Shown here: one piece after another, positions 29,026-37,647 of the stretch
How positions within the stretch are numbered: the first letter of the stretch is position 1
Layout: every line of letters starts with the position of its first letter
Origin: Leeuwenhoekiella blandensis MED217
GTDB lineage: Bacteria; Bacteroidota; Bacteroidia; Flavobacteriales; Flavobacteriaceae
Reading direction: 5' to 3'
NCBI RefSeq assembly: GCF_000152985.1
Contig: NZ_CH672395.1
Location: 2,815,095-2,879,094, forward strand
Length of the DNA: 64,000 nt
Made by a program: the position numbers and the translations under genes
Notes under the pieces: model-generated
The model's input: the letters and a program-made list of their open reading frames with translations, nothing else
What the model was told of the DNA's origin: nothing
The model's database searches: none

Positions 29026-29166
29026 AAGATCCTACCCACTACCTTCAGGGTCATTTCCCGTAAAAAAATAAGAGCGATTTCCTTTTCAAAAAGGGTCAAC
29101 CGCTCTGATAATGTGATGCATAGCCTCGTTAAGTTTGTATCAAACGAATCCAAAAAAACTTAAGTT

Positions 29167-29421
29167 ATGCCACATTATGCACAAGGAACTTCAGGATGGA
29201 CCAAATTAAACGGCTATCAAGCGCTTTGGGATCCTAAGATCGATATGGGGAAATTCTATTTTACCACCTTTCAAGGGAAACGCGAAGAAACGCCATATAT
29301 GACCGCAGAAAATTTTGCCCGCGTCATCGACATCCTAAGAAATGAAACGCCGGTTTATGGTAACGCCAGCACCGGCTCGGTCACCACCCAAGCTGAAGAA
29401 GTGGGTGAAGAAGAAAGTTAG
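29167..29421 (+). CDS. Small hypothetical protein inside repeat zone
   Basis: An 84-residue soluble protein (MPHYAQGTSGWTKL...) ending in an acidic tail (EEVGEEES). There is no signal peptide, cysteine or recognised motif. The coding composition is closer to housekeeping genes than that of the KAP gene. It has its own strong terminator 45 bases downstream and is flanked on both sides by hairpin repeats, giving it the look of a self-contained cassette. Function unknown. Confidence 0.6.
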   Translation: MPHYAQGTSGWTKLNGYQALWDPKIDMGKFYFTTFQGKREETPYMTAENFARVIDILRNETPVYGNASTGSVTTQAEEVGEEES

Positions 29422-29466
29422 TCTTCAAAACATTCAGAGAACTGCTAACAACCAACCAGAACGCAG

Positions 29467-29501
29467 CAACGCCTATATCTTTTGATGTAGGCGTTGTTTT
29501 T
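29467..29501 (+). terminator. Terminator of the 84-codon gene
   Basis: A 13-bp stem (CAACGCCTATATC with GATGTAGGCGTTG, one G-T pair), loop TTTT, then TTTTT. Confidence 0.88.
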
Positions 29502-29505
29502 GTTG

Positions 29506-29526
29506 CCGCACGATTGTATCGCGTGG
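29506..29526. repeat. Hairpin repeat type C, copy 1
   Basis: Arms CCGCACGAT and ATCGCGTGG around TGT with one mismatch, then GTAAAACC-like sequence. Shares TATCGCGTGGTA with type B copies. Confidence 0.7.
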
Positions 29527-29589
29527 TAAAACCAAAAATAATCCTCTTTACTAAATCTAAACTTAGGTTCGGTTCCTCTGTTACCGAAC

Positions 29590-29630
29590 TTCCTGCCCCT
29601 ATGCATATAGGGAATGGTATCGCGTGGTAA
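29590..29630. repeat. Hairpin repeat type B, copy 2
   Basis: Perfect hairpin CCCTAT-GCAT-ATAGGG (29597-29612), then GAATGGTATCGCGTGGTAA. Nearly identical to the copy at 28970-29025. Confidence 0.75.
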
Positions 29631-29710
29631 AGACCAACAAAGTTTAATCCTGACTTTTACATTAACACTACCTAAGATGTTCAAAAAGATACCGAAATCG
29701 CTAATAACCT

Positions 29711-29734
29711 CTGCGCGGCGATGCAATCGCGCAG
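29711..29734. repeat. Hairpin repeat type A, copy 2
   Basis: CTGCG and CGAT pair with ATCG and CGCAG around loop GCA with a three-base bulge. Followed by AGCAATAG as in copy 1 (AGCAACAT). Confidence 0.75.
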
Positions 29735-29814
29735 GAGCAATAGAAAGTTAGAAAATTTACATTTGAGGAGTAGATATTGTTGTCGCGTTTCCCTATTATG
29801 GCGCTGCCCAGTTG

Positions 29815-29835
29815 CCGCGCAATTGTATCGCGTGG
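29815..29835. repeat. Hairpin repeat type C, copy 2
   Basis: Arms CCGCGCAAT and ATCGCGTGG around TGT with one mismatch. Preceded by GGCGCTGCCCAGTTG, similar to the lead-in of type B copy 1. Confidence 0.7.
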
Positions 29836-29873
29836 TATTCCACTAACTAAACCGACTAAGAACGCACAATTTA

Positions 29874-31337
29874 CTACTCCTCCATTCCTTCATAAACATT
29901 TAGTTCTAGCGCTTCATAGCGTTCTGCTAAAGCCTTCAGGTTAACGGATTCTTGATGCTTTAAATGCGTGTCAAAAAAACCGGCGACCAATTGAGTGATG
30001 ATTTCCATTCCCAGTTCGGGATCGATGCTTCCACTTCCGGAGAGCGAGGGCACAGGAATCATAAAAGGAATATCCATAAAATTAGGATGTCCCGATCCTA
30101 AGATTTTGGATTCATAAAAAACCGAAGTGCTTTTTTTATGATAAATATGTGCATTGAGATCCTCGTGTTCCGGCGGCCAATCTGCCGAAACGTATAAAAA
30201 AGGTTTCTGAAAAACTGTATCGATCTTTTTGCCCCATTGTATTCCATCTAAATTAGCACCTGCTTTAATGCGATCATCTACGAGTGCCAACCTGCCTGCA
30301 GCGCCCCCTCCTACCGAATGTCCTAAAACGCCCACGGCATCCAGTTGTAAATGTCCTTTCAAAGCTCCGTTAGCATTCCACCTCGGCAATAGCTTTAAAA
30401 CACTTTGCATATCGGCCACCCAACGCGCTTGAATAGCGCCTTCAAAATAATCTTGAACCGCTTCCTGTACAATGGGATGCCGCTGCTCAAAAGTTAATCC
30501 ATTAGCAAAAGCCTCCTGAATGGGTGTGATGGTTTGCATCGCATCCTTTGCAAGACGTTGCTGATATTCATAATCAAAATAGGCATGTTCACCATTTGGA
30601 AAGACCGCACCCAGACTTTCATAGGTATGATTCATATTGATCACCACATAGCCTTGACTGGCCAATTCGCTGAGCAAAGCGTAATAGCCCGTAGCTTTGG
30701 AGCCATACCCGTGAGAAAACAGCAACACGGGAAAGCTGCCCTCTGCAATGCTGCCTTCAGGATAAACATAGGTTTGTATATGGTCTAAATAATTCAGTGC
30801 TGAAGCAGGCAAGCCGTACTTCGTCGCAAAACCGGCTCTACTGGCATCATCTACGTAAGCTTCCGGCGTAGTAGTTGCTGCCTTGGGAGCTGCCGGATAC
30901 CAGATCTTCACCATAAACTTACGCCGATCTTCAGGCGTTGCAGTGATAGGTTCGTCTCTGGCTGTCTGCACAAGTACGGTATCGGTTCCCACGGCATAAG
31001 CACCACTGGGCTGCGGCAAATCAAAAACAGGAAGCACTACCGGCAAAACCCAGGCGACACCCAGTAAAATACCGTAACCTAAGCCTCTTAAAACAGCCAG
31101 CACCGAAAACCGAAAAGCTTGTGTGGCGTCGGTTAACAGAATACGTGCCGTTAAAATAAGTACTAAAACATAAGCCGGCAACAACTGCCAGCGATAGCCT
31201 TCGAGCACAAGCTGAAGCACAACTAGTGCAGCAAGTACTCCGAGAATAAGTACGAGTGGTATACGCCGTGCAAGAGGCTTCCATATAAAAGGCAACCCCG
31301 TAAGCACGAGCAGTAATACAATTTCAAAAAAACGCAT
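29874..31337 (-). CDS. Membrane-anchored PAF-acetylhydrolase-like esterase
   Basis: A 487-residue protein. Residues 1-120 hold about four membrane helices, and the rest is an alpha/beta hydrolase of the platelet-activating factor acetylhydrolase isoform II / dienelactone hydrolase type. The oxyanion segment is FSHGYGS, the nucleophile Ser is in GHSVGGGAAG, and a likely catalytic His lies in GSGHPNFMD. The domain probably faces the periplasm and cleaves short-chain esters or oxidised lipids; the substrate is not known. A hairpin repeat of the zone above lies in its upstream region. Confidence 0.82.
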   Translation of the reverse strand: MRFFEIVLLLVLTGLPFIWKPLARRIPLVLILGVLAALVVLQLVLEGYRWQLLPAYVLVLILTARILLTDATQAFRFSVLAVLRGLGYGILLGVAWVLPVVLPVFDLPQPSGAYAVGTDTVLVQTARDEPITATPEDRRKFMVKIWYPAAPKAATTTPEAYVDDASRAGFATKYGLPASALNYLDHIQTYVYPEGSIAEGSFPVLLFSHGYGSKATGYYALLSELASQGYVVINMNHTYESLGAVFPNGEHAYFDYEYQQRLAKDAMQTITPIQEAFANGLTFEQRHPIVQEAVQDYFEGAIQARWVADMQSVLKLLPRWNANGALKGHLQLDAVGVLGHSVGGGAAGRLALVDDRIKAGANLDGIQWGKKIDTVFQKPFLYVSADWPPEHEDLNAHIYHKKSTSVFYESKILGSGHPNFMDIPFMIPVPSLSGSGSIDPELGMEIITQLVAGFFDTHLKHQESVNLKALAERYEALELNVYEGMEE

Positions 31338-31450
31338 AGTTTTGGTTTTAAATTACAGACTATAAAACTACCTGATCCCTTTAAGGATTGCGAGGTAGAA
31401 TCCCTAAGCGATCGGGTTATCTGTCGCTCAAAACCCGCAGTTAAGAAAAA

Positions 31451-31484
31451 CGCACAGCGTATAGGGAATTGCATCGCGTGGTAA
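31451..31484. repeat. Hairpin repeat type B, degenerate copy 3
   Basis: GTATAGGGAATTGCATCGCGTGGTAA matches the right half of type B with two substitutions; the left arm has decayed. Confidence 0.65.
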
Positions 31485-31582
31485 AAACTTAAACTTCATT
31501 TTGCGTATATTAACACAGCAGTTCCAAACTGCGCTAAACTACTTTAAAGCTTCAAAGCAGTTGCCAAGCTCCCCAGGCATTA

Positions 31583-31637
31583 GTTTACCCGTCGTTCATT
31601 CGTAGTTCACCCGAGGTTCACCCGTACTTCACGCGTA
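31583..31637. repeat. Five tandem 11-bp units
   Basis: Consecutive units are GTTTACCCGTC, GTTCATTCGTA, GTTCACCCGAG, GTTCACCCGTA and CTTCACGCGTA. They match a GTTCACCCGTA consensus in 8 to 11 of 11 positions with no spacers, so this is a short tandem repeat and not a CRISPR array. Confidence 0.75.
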
Positions 31638-31764
31638 GCAAAAGCATACCTAAGCTATGGTAGCGGTATGGTTACAGCCAGTAAACCTTTAAGGATGGAT
31701 AAAGGAACAAGCAGACTATAGCCATAAGCCTTCTGAATCTCCCTATACAAAAGTCGTAAAACAT

Positions 31765-31796
31765 AAAAAGCTACCTCCGGTAAGAAGTAGCTTTTT
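31765..31796 (-). terminator. Terminator of iorAB-like operon
   Basis: Arms AAAAAGCTAC and GTAGCTTTTT with a twelve-base loop, 21 bases past the stop of the large subunit gene. Confidence 0.8.
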
Positions 31797-31816
31797 AAAA
31801 TTATGGAATAAAACCA

Positions 31817-34006
31817 TCAACCTAAGATCTGCGTTTCCTGCTCCAGGATCATATATGGCTGGCGGTAGTAACGCTTGCTTGTAGCTTTATACAAAGCACT
31901 CGCCAGAGCTCCTGCAACCGGAGGCAAACCGGGTTCGCCCAACCCTGTGGGTGCGATCTGGTTCTCTGCAAAGAACACTTCGATCTCCAGCGGAGCTTCG
32001 TTGTTTCTGATCAAGCGGTAGCGGTCAAAGTTCTGTTGCTCCGGCGCCCCGTCTTTAAAGGTTAACTGACTGTACATCACGTGACCTAGACCATCTATGA
32101 TTCCGCCTTCAATTTGATTTAATGCGCCTTCTTTATTGATCACAATCCCGCAATCAACAGCACACCATACCTTTTTTACCTGTGGATTTCCACGATCATC
32201 CATCACGAGGTCGATCACCTGTGCTACATACGAATTGTGGCAGTAGTAGGCCGAAACACCGCGGTAAACTCCGTCTAGTTCTGCGCCCCAATTACTCTTC
32301 TCACGCACGAGTTTTAAAACTCCGGCATAACGCTCGGCATCATAATCATTGCGCTCTCCAACGGGATTGGCGATCGCGTTATCAAAAAGCTCCAATCTAA
32401 AATCAATAGGATCTTTACCTGCTGCTTCAGCAACCTCATCGATAAAGGATTGCTCTGCTCCAGCGGTAAAATTAGAACGCGGCGCACGCCAGGCTCCTGT
32501 TGAAATATTGGTATCAATACCAAAGTTCTCTGCGCGATAATTGGCTAAGGTACCCGCCGGATAGCGATTGGCAAACACCGGACTTGACGGAATACCGCTC
32601 CCCTGCACTTCAAAAGCGGTCAGGTTTTTATCGGCATCCAGTGCGGCTTTATATTTTAAAGTATACGAAGGACGATAGGTTCCCTGAGTCATATCATCTT
32701 CCCGGGTGTAAATGAGTTTTACCGGAGCTCCTAGTTTCTGCGAAATAGCTGCAGCCTCAAGACCGAAGTTCCCGTACAATCTGCGACCAAATCCACCTCC
32801 CATACGGGTCATATCTACGTGAATGTTGTCTTCAGGAATGTTAAGCATTGCAGCAGCTGAACCGCGTAAAGCTTCCGGCGTTTGAATAGGACCGATCAAG
32901 CGCGCTGAATCTGCTTTAACATCTGCAAAAAAGTTCATCGGCTCAAGTGTGTTGTGTGCCAAAAATGAACCAAAATACGTGCGTTCGATCACGGTATCGG
33001 CATTGGCAAAAGCTGCATCAGGATCTCCATCTTGACGGGCTACTTCTCCCTTTCCTTCAAACACAGAAGCAAATTGCTCCAAATGTGCTGCAGAACTTTC
33101 AGCAGCAGATACGCGTTCCCATTCGGCTTTTACCGCTTTTTTAGCCTGCATCACCTGCCAGGTGCTGTCACCCACGACTACGATGAGTTCGTTAAATGCA
33201 TTCACATCTGCCCAACTGGGTTTTTCTAATGAAGTATTTATTGTAAAAATGTCTTTGATCCCCGGCATCGCTTTCGCTTCGGCAGCATCAAAACTTTTTA
33301 GTTGCATTCCAAAAGCAGGCGCGTGGATGAGCATCACAATGGCGGCGCCGTCTTCCATATAATCTAAACCGAACAAAGGTTTTCCCGTAGCGATCTTAAA
33401 ACCGTCTACGTTTTTAACCGCGGTCCCAATAAGTTTAAAGTCTTTAGGTTCTTTCAGCTTCACTTCTTCAGGAAGTTCGATACTGATGGCATCACTGATC
33501 AAATCTTTATACGCGATGCTTTTATTGGTAGGCAAGTGCTTTACCATACCCGCCTCGGTCACCAGATCTTCTGCAGGAATATTCCACAGGTTTGCAGCGG
33601 CGCTCACAAAAAGGTACCGCGCGGTAGCCCCGGCCATACGCAATCCGTTCCAACCGACGCGAATAGACTGACTTCCACCGGCGATTTGACGACTAAATTT
33701 TTTAGTATCCAGAGGCGCTTGTTCTACGCTAACCTGATCCCAGGCCACGTCCAACTCCTCGGCTACAATAAGCGGCATCGAGGTTTTCACATTTTGACCG
33801 ATCTCAGGATTGGGCGAAAAAATAGTCACCGTCCCGTCTTCATTCATTTTGATGTAAGCATTGAGGTCAAAGGCAGCCTCAGCCGGAGTAGTCGAATCTT
33901 GTGCCAAACCTGAAAACCAACTGAACTGCAACATCAGTCCTGCGCCCCCGGCTGCAGAAACTTTTAAAAACGATCTACGGTTGTGTTTTGTCTTGATAAG
34001 TGCCAT
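31817..34006 (-). CDS. Molybdenum hydroxylase large subunit, IorB/xanthine dehydrogenase family
   Basis: A 729-residue molybdopterin-cytosine-dinucleotide subunit. The Tat signal is NRRSFLKVSAAGGAG, so the folded cofactor-loaded enzyme is exported. Signatures of the isoquinoline 1-oxidoreductase beta type include TRMGGGFGRRLYG, GAWRAPRSNFTAGAEQSFID and, near the end, PTGLGEPGLPPVAGAL with the likely catalytic Glu. Such enzymes hydroxylate N-heterocycles or aldehydes and pass electrons to the [2Fe-2S] subunit encoded just upstream. No cytochrome c subunit or XdhC-like maturation gene is adjacent. The true substrate is unknown. Confidence 0.9.
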   Translation of the reverse strand: MALIKTKHNRRSFLKVSAAGGAGLMLQFSWFSGLAQDSTTPAEAAFDLNAYIKMNEDGTVTIFSPNPEIGQNVKTSMPLIVAEELDVAWDQVSVEQAPLDTKKFSRQIAGGSQSIRVGWNGLRMAGATARYLFVSAAANLWNIPAEDLVTEAGMVKHLPTNKSIAYKDLISDAISIELPEEVKLKEPKDFKLIGTAVKNVDGFKIATGKPLFGLDYMEDGAAIVMLIHAPAFGMQLKSFDAAEAKAMPGIKDIFTINTSLEKPSWADVNAFNELIVVVGDSTWQVMQAKKAVKAEWERVSAAESSAAHLEQFASVFEGKGEVARQDGDPDAAFANADTVIERTYFGSFLAHNTLEPMNFFADVKADSARLIGPIQTPEALRGSAAAMLNIPEDNIHVDMTRMGGGFGRRLYGNFGLEAAAISQKLGAPVKLIYTREDDMTQGTYRPSYTLKYKAALDADKNLTAFEVQGSGIPSSPVFANRYPAGTLANYRAENFGIDTNISTGAWRAPRSNFTAGAEQSFIDEVAEAAGKDPIDFRLELFDNAIANPVGERNDYDAERYAGVLKLVREKSNWGAELDGVYRGVSAYYCHNSYVAQVIDLVMDDRGNPQVKKVWCAVDCGIVINKEGALNQIEGGIIDGLGHVMYSQLTFKDGAPEQQNFDRYRLIRNNEAPLEIEVFFAENQIAPTGLGEPGLPPVAGALASALYKATSKRYYRQPYMILEQETQILG

Positions 34007-34012
34007 AATCGA

Positions 34013-34477
34013 TTATTTTTTTGTTGCTGCCAGTGCGACAGCTTTATTGATTCGTGTATAGGTTCCGCATCGGCAGAGATTACCGCTCATCGCGTTTTTG
34101 ATCTCGTCTTCAGAAGGATTCGCATTGCGATTGAGCAAGGCTGCTGCGCTCATAATTTGTCCTGCCTGGCAGTACCCGCATTGCGGCACATCAACTTCGA
34201 TCCAGGCCTGCTGCACAGGATGCTCACCGCTTTCGGAAAGTCCTTCTATCGTGGTGATCTTCATCGAAGCGTTTGCGATGGCGCTCACAGGGAGCGAACA
34301 CGAGCGTACGGCATTACCGTTAAGGTGAATGGTACACGCACCACACTGGCCTATACCACAGCCATATTTGGTTCCTACCATATTTAGATGATCCCGCAAG
34401 ACCCAAAGCACCGGGGTATCTGCAGCAACATCAACCTGATGTTCTTTCTCGTTAATGTACAAACTATACTGTGGCAT
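34013..34477 (-). CDS. [2Fe-2S] subunit of molybdenum hydroxylase, IorA type
   Basis: A 154-residue ferredoxin-like subunit with two [2Fe-2S] clusters: the plant-type cluster in [16 protein letters not shown] plus a downstream Cys, and the helical cluster in [10 protein letters not shown] and [11 protein letters not shown]. It lies six bases before the large subunit gene in one operon. It has no own signal; co-export with the Tat-tagged large subunit is inferred. Confidence 0.92.
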   Translation of the reverse strand: MPQYSLYINEKEHQVDVAADTPVLWVLRDHLNMVGTKYGCGIGQCGACTIHLNGNAVRSCSLPVSAIANASMKITTIEGLSESGEHPVQQAWIEVDVPQCGYCQAGQIMSAAALLNRNANPSEDEIKNAMSGNLCRCGTYTRINKAVALAATKK

Positions 34478-34677
34478 AGCATTATGATTTTAATGAAACG
34501 TCTGTTTTTAAGCGTTATAGCAAAACGCACTGCTCTAAAGTTAACTAATTTTAACGATCACTCCTTACACTTTTCAAACCAAATGCGGGATTGCCTCCGC
34601 TTAAAAATTAGCATTTCCTTACAATTTGAGCTGATTCGTTCCGTGACTAAAAGGCTACTTTTACCTGAAAATTGACA

Positions 34678-35862
34678 ATGCCGAGAACATTACGTCTTCT
34701 TTTATGTACACTGGGTCTTTTGCTTATGGGGTTACAACTGCAAGCACAGGAGACCACAATTCCCAATGAAACTCCCAAGAAAGGGTTTATTTCCCGCTAC
34801 CTCAACAGGGTGTTTAATGATACCGTATCTAAGGAAAAACCACAATTCCTGATCTATCCGGTGTTAGGTATACGACCTGAAACGGGTCTGGAATTTGCCG
34901 TGGCGCCACTCTTTGTGTTTTATGCCAATGAGGATATCAACAACCGTCTTAGTGAGATCAACACCTATGCATTTTTTACCTTCAACGGGCAGTATGGAAT
35001 ACGCATCAATCACGCTGTCTATTCTGATCAGGACAAATGGTTTTTCTTAGGTGATCTTGATGCAGAACGCTTTCCGCTAAAATATTACGGGATAGGCAAT
35101 GATGTTCCTAAAGACAATATCGCATTAGTAGATGCGACGCAAATTCAGATTAAAGAACGGGTATTACGCAAGGTGGTAAAAAACTTTTATGTAGGTCTCG
35201 AGACCGACTTTAGAAGTCTGTCTAACGTTTCTTTTGAAGCTCCCGAAGACAGCGATGAAGCTCTGGACATTGAGCTTCCCTTTGGTGCCGAAGGAACGAC
35301 CAGCTTTGGTATGGGTGCCGGTCTGGTTTACGACGCCCGTCACAATGTATTGAATGAGCGGAATGCTTTTTTTAGCGAATTGGCTTACCTCAATTACAAC
35401 CCATTCTGGAAAAGCGATGTAGAATATCAAACCATCACGACAGACAATCGTTTTTTTACGCCTATAGGTAAACGGGATGTGCTGGCGGCTCAGGTTATTG
35501 GTCAGTTTAGCTTTGGTGGTGATGTTCCATTTAACCAACTTTCGTACTTAGGTGGAGAAAGTATTATGCGCGGTTATTTTAGTGGAAGGTTTAGAGACCG
35601 CAATCAGATCGCTGCACAAATAGAATACCGTTTTCTACCGCTTAAACTCGGTTTTACAGACCGTTTAGGAGCGACTGTTTTTACCGGTGTAGGCGAAGTT
35701 TTTGACGATTGGAACGAACTGGAGATGAACAAGATCAAATGGTCTGCCGGTGCCGGTGCCCGTTTCTTGATCTTTAGAGAAAAAGATATTTTTATTCGCT
35801 TTGATTATGCCTTTACCAGAGACGGAAGTAATTTTTACCTAAGCATAGGTGAAGCCTTTTAG
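34678..35862 (+). CDS. Omp85-family (BamA/TamA-like) outer membrane beta-barrel
   Basis: A 394-residue exported barrel beginning at the ATG at 34678 (MPRTLRLLLCTLG); a TTG two codons upstream is possible. After the signal peptide (ending LQAQ) and a short linker, the chain consists of barrel strands of the surface-antigen type, with QLSYLGGESIMRGYFSGRFRDRN carrying the conserved lid-lock R-G-Y/F motif. There are no POTRA domains, so it is not BamA itself. The role could be in lipid or protein insertion, unknown. It is divergent from the iorAB operon. Confidence 0.85.
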   Translation: MPRTLRLLLCTLGLLLMGLQLQAQETTIPNETPKKGFISRYLNRVFNDTVSKEKPQFLIYPVLGIRPETGLEFAVAPLFVFYANEDINNRLSEINTYAFFTFNGQYGIRINHAVYSDQDKWFFLGDLDAERFPLKYYGIGNDVPKDNIALVDATQIQIKERVLRKVVKNFYVGLETDFRSLSNVSFEAPEDSDEALDIELPFGAEGTTSFGMGAGLVYDARHNVLNERNAFFSELAYLNYNPFWKSDVEYQTITTDNRFFTPIGKRDVLAAQVIGQFSFGGDVPFNQLSYLGGESIMRGYFSGRFRDRNQIAAQIEYRFLPLKLGFTDRLGATVFTGVGEVFDDWNELEMNKIKWSAGAGARFLIFREKDIFIRFDYAFTRDGSNFYLSIGEAF

Positions 35863-35898
35863 GACGTCATTTCATTGCATTAAAACCTTGAATTTGGG

Positions 35899-37455
35899 CT
35901 AGAGGCGATATCTAAAAAGCGCCTTACGGATTTCTTCTTGCAGTTTATTTTCGGGGGCTTTGCGCTGCAATTCATAAGCACGTTCCGCACGTTCTGTTTC
36001 AGGATCATCGTTTAGGCTTAGATCTAAGGACAATGCCCCGTAGCTTAAATACTTCTCATAATCCGGTGTTTCGGTTGTTTCTACATAATGACGCAATTCA
36101 GTTAGCGGCTTACCTGCCATTTGCGCTACCGTATCCCAAAATTCTTCTTCGGTATAACCGCGTTGTTGTTCCCGATAGTAAGTAGTATACATTTCGCGCA
36201 TCACATCGTCTAGAGACTTTTCATTTGCACTCTCGTGACGAATGGCAAGATCAAGCAAAAGTCCGAGCATTGGGCCTTTATGATAATAGGAGATCGTAGT
36301 GGCATCGGTAATGGCGTCAGTATTCAAGAAGTGATTCCACACATCATAACTGGAGCGTTCTAAAGACATATGTTCTTTTCCCTCCTTATTTTCGATCGCC
36401 TTAAAATGGCTGCTTAAATACTTCAGTAGCTCGGCTTCACTGATCAATCCTGCATCGCGCATAATGAGATATTCGTAATACACGGTAAAGCCTTCAGCCA
36501 CCCAAAGCATCGTTGTGTAATTTTCTTTGCTGTAATCAAAAGGTCCTAATTCAATAGGTCGCAAAGCTTTTACATTATATAGATGAAAATACTCGTGGGT
36601 GATAAAATTGAGAAACGCCTTATAATCGGCATCGGTTTTAAAATCAAAACTTCCGTAGGTAAATACCGCTTGCGAATTGGCATGCTCGAGTCCGCCGCCG
36701 CCGGGTTCCATCATAATAAACGCATATTCCTCAAAAGGAATGTGCTGCATCAAATAGGTTGTGCGTAAAATGATCTTTCGCAAATCACCCACAAACTGTT
36801 GCTCATTCAAACCTTTGGGAGTTGCAATGGTCAGACTAAAGTCTTTGCCCAATTGCTGAAACGCGATCATTTTTTGATTTCCGAGGTAAAACGGACTGTC
36901 ATAAAGCACATCTGCCGATACGGCGTAAAAGGTATTTTGGTTTACTTTTTCGAGTCCCGTAGCGATGTTTTCCCAAGCTTCAGGAAGTTGAAAGCTTACC
37001 AAAATGGGTGCTTCCTTTCGCCCTTCAGGAAACATAAATATATCGGTGTTCGCGAGAAAAGCCCGACTATCCTTCACATTAGATTCTGCTACCGAAGTAC
37101 GATTAGCATAAACCCTGTAGGTTACCTCTAATTCGGTATTTTTAGGATGTGTGATCGTCCATTTGTTTTTAGAAGTTTTCTTCCAGGCTATCGCAACACC
37201 TTCAGAAGCTTGCACCTCAAAATCAATAATATGCGCAGGGTTATCGAGAATCATATAATATCCCGGAGTCCAAACCGGCAAAACGAGTGTGGTTTCGGTA
37301 GTATCCTGCTGGTCCAGATGCAACTCCACTGCAACATAATGCGCTTCCGCCTGAGGAAAGGATAGTTGATACTGCATTTGTGGATCGCCCTTCTGCGCAA
37401 AAAGAGTTTCTGCAAACAAAAACAATACAAGTAAAGCATATGCTCTGCAAACCAT
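35899..37455 (-). CDS. M61 family metallopeptidase lacking PDZ domain
   Basis: A 518-residue glycyl-aminopeptidase-type gluzincin. After a signal peptide (MVCRAYALLVLFLF..FAQ) comes the M61 N-terminal beta domain, then the zinc site HEYFH with the third ligand in WVAEGFTVYYEY. Members usually continue with a PDZ domain to about 600 residues; this chain ends with the helical catalytic part, so the PDZ is absent. I use the ATG at 37455; the frame begins three codons earlier at a TTG. Likely periplasmic peptide cleavage. Confidence 0.88.
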   Translation of the reverse strand: MVCRAYALLVLFLFAETLFAQKGDPQMQYQLSFPQAEAHYVAVELHLDQQDTTETTLVLPVWTPGYYMILDNPAHIIDFEVQASEGVAIAWKKTSKNKWTITHPKNTELEVTYRVYANRTSVAESNVKDSRAFLANTDIFMFPEGRKEAPILVSFQLPEAWENIATGLEKVNQNTFYAVSADVLYDSPFYLGNQKMIAFQQLGKDFSLTIATPKGLNEQQFVGDLRKIILRTTYLMQHIPFEEYAFIMMEPGGGGLEHANSQAVFTYGSFDFKTDADYKAFLNFITHEYFHLYNVKALRPIELGPFDYSKENYTTMLWVAEGFTVYYEYLIMRDAGLISEAELLKYLSSHFKAIENKEGKEHMSLERSSYDVWNHFLNTDAITDATTISYYHKGPMLGLLLDLAIRHESANEKSLDDVMREMYTTYYREQQRGYTEEEFWDTVAQMAGKPLTELRHYVETTETPDYEKYLSYGALSLDLSLNDDPETERAERAYELQRKAPENKLQEEIRKALFRYRL

Positions 37456-37647
37456 AATATTCAATTTTTATATCCTTAGGAAAATTACAGATTGCAGATT
37501 GAAAAACGCGAACTCCTTACGGTCTATTATTCGCAAGTGCTGATACGATATTAACCGCTTCACCCCATTTATTCAAAACATCCACCACGCTTAGTTTACT
37601 TATTTTTAAACATTTAAAGACTATATTTAGAGCGTCAATCAAACCAT

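Larger units (their letters stand above)
31338..31816. other. Repeat-containing intergenic region
   Basis: This 479-base gap holds a further copy of the hairpin repeat, an 11-bp tandem array and the terminator of the molybdenum hydroxylase operon, listed separately. I see no gene in it. Confidence 0.6.

Noticed and set aside
28893..29726. Minus-strand open frames in the repeat zone that share the peptide PRDTIPYMH
   Set aside because: They are translations of the type B hairpin repeat and not genes: the similarity covers only the repeat and there is no start context or composition support.
31583..31637. Short CRISPR-like array
   Set aside because: The units are head to tail with no spacers, only 11 bp long, and no cas gene is in the window.
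31817..34477. Xanthine dehydrogenase assignment for the molybdenum hydroxylase
   Set aside because: There is no FAD subunit or XdhC-like gene, and the Tat-exported two-subunit layout fits the isoquinoline oxidoreductase or aldehyde oxidase type better.
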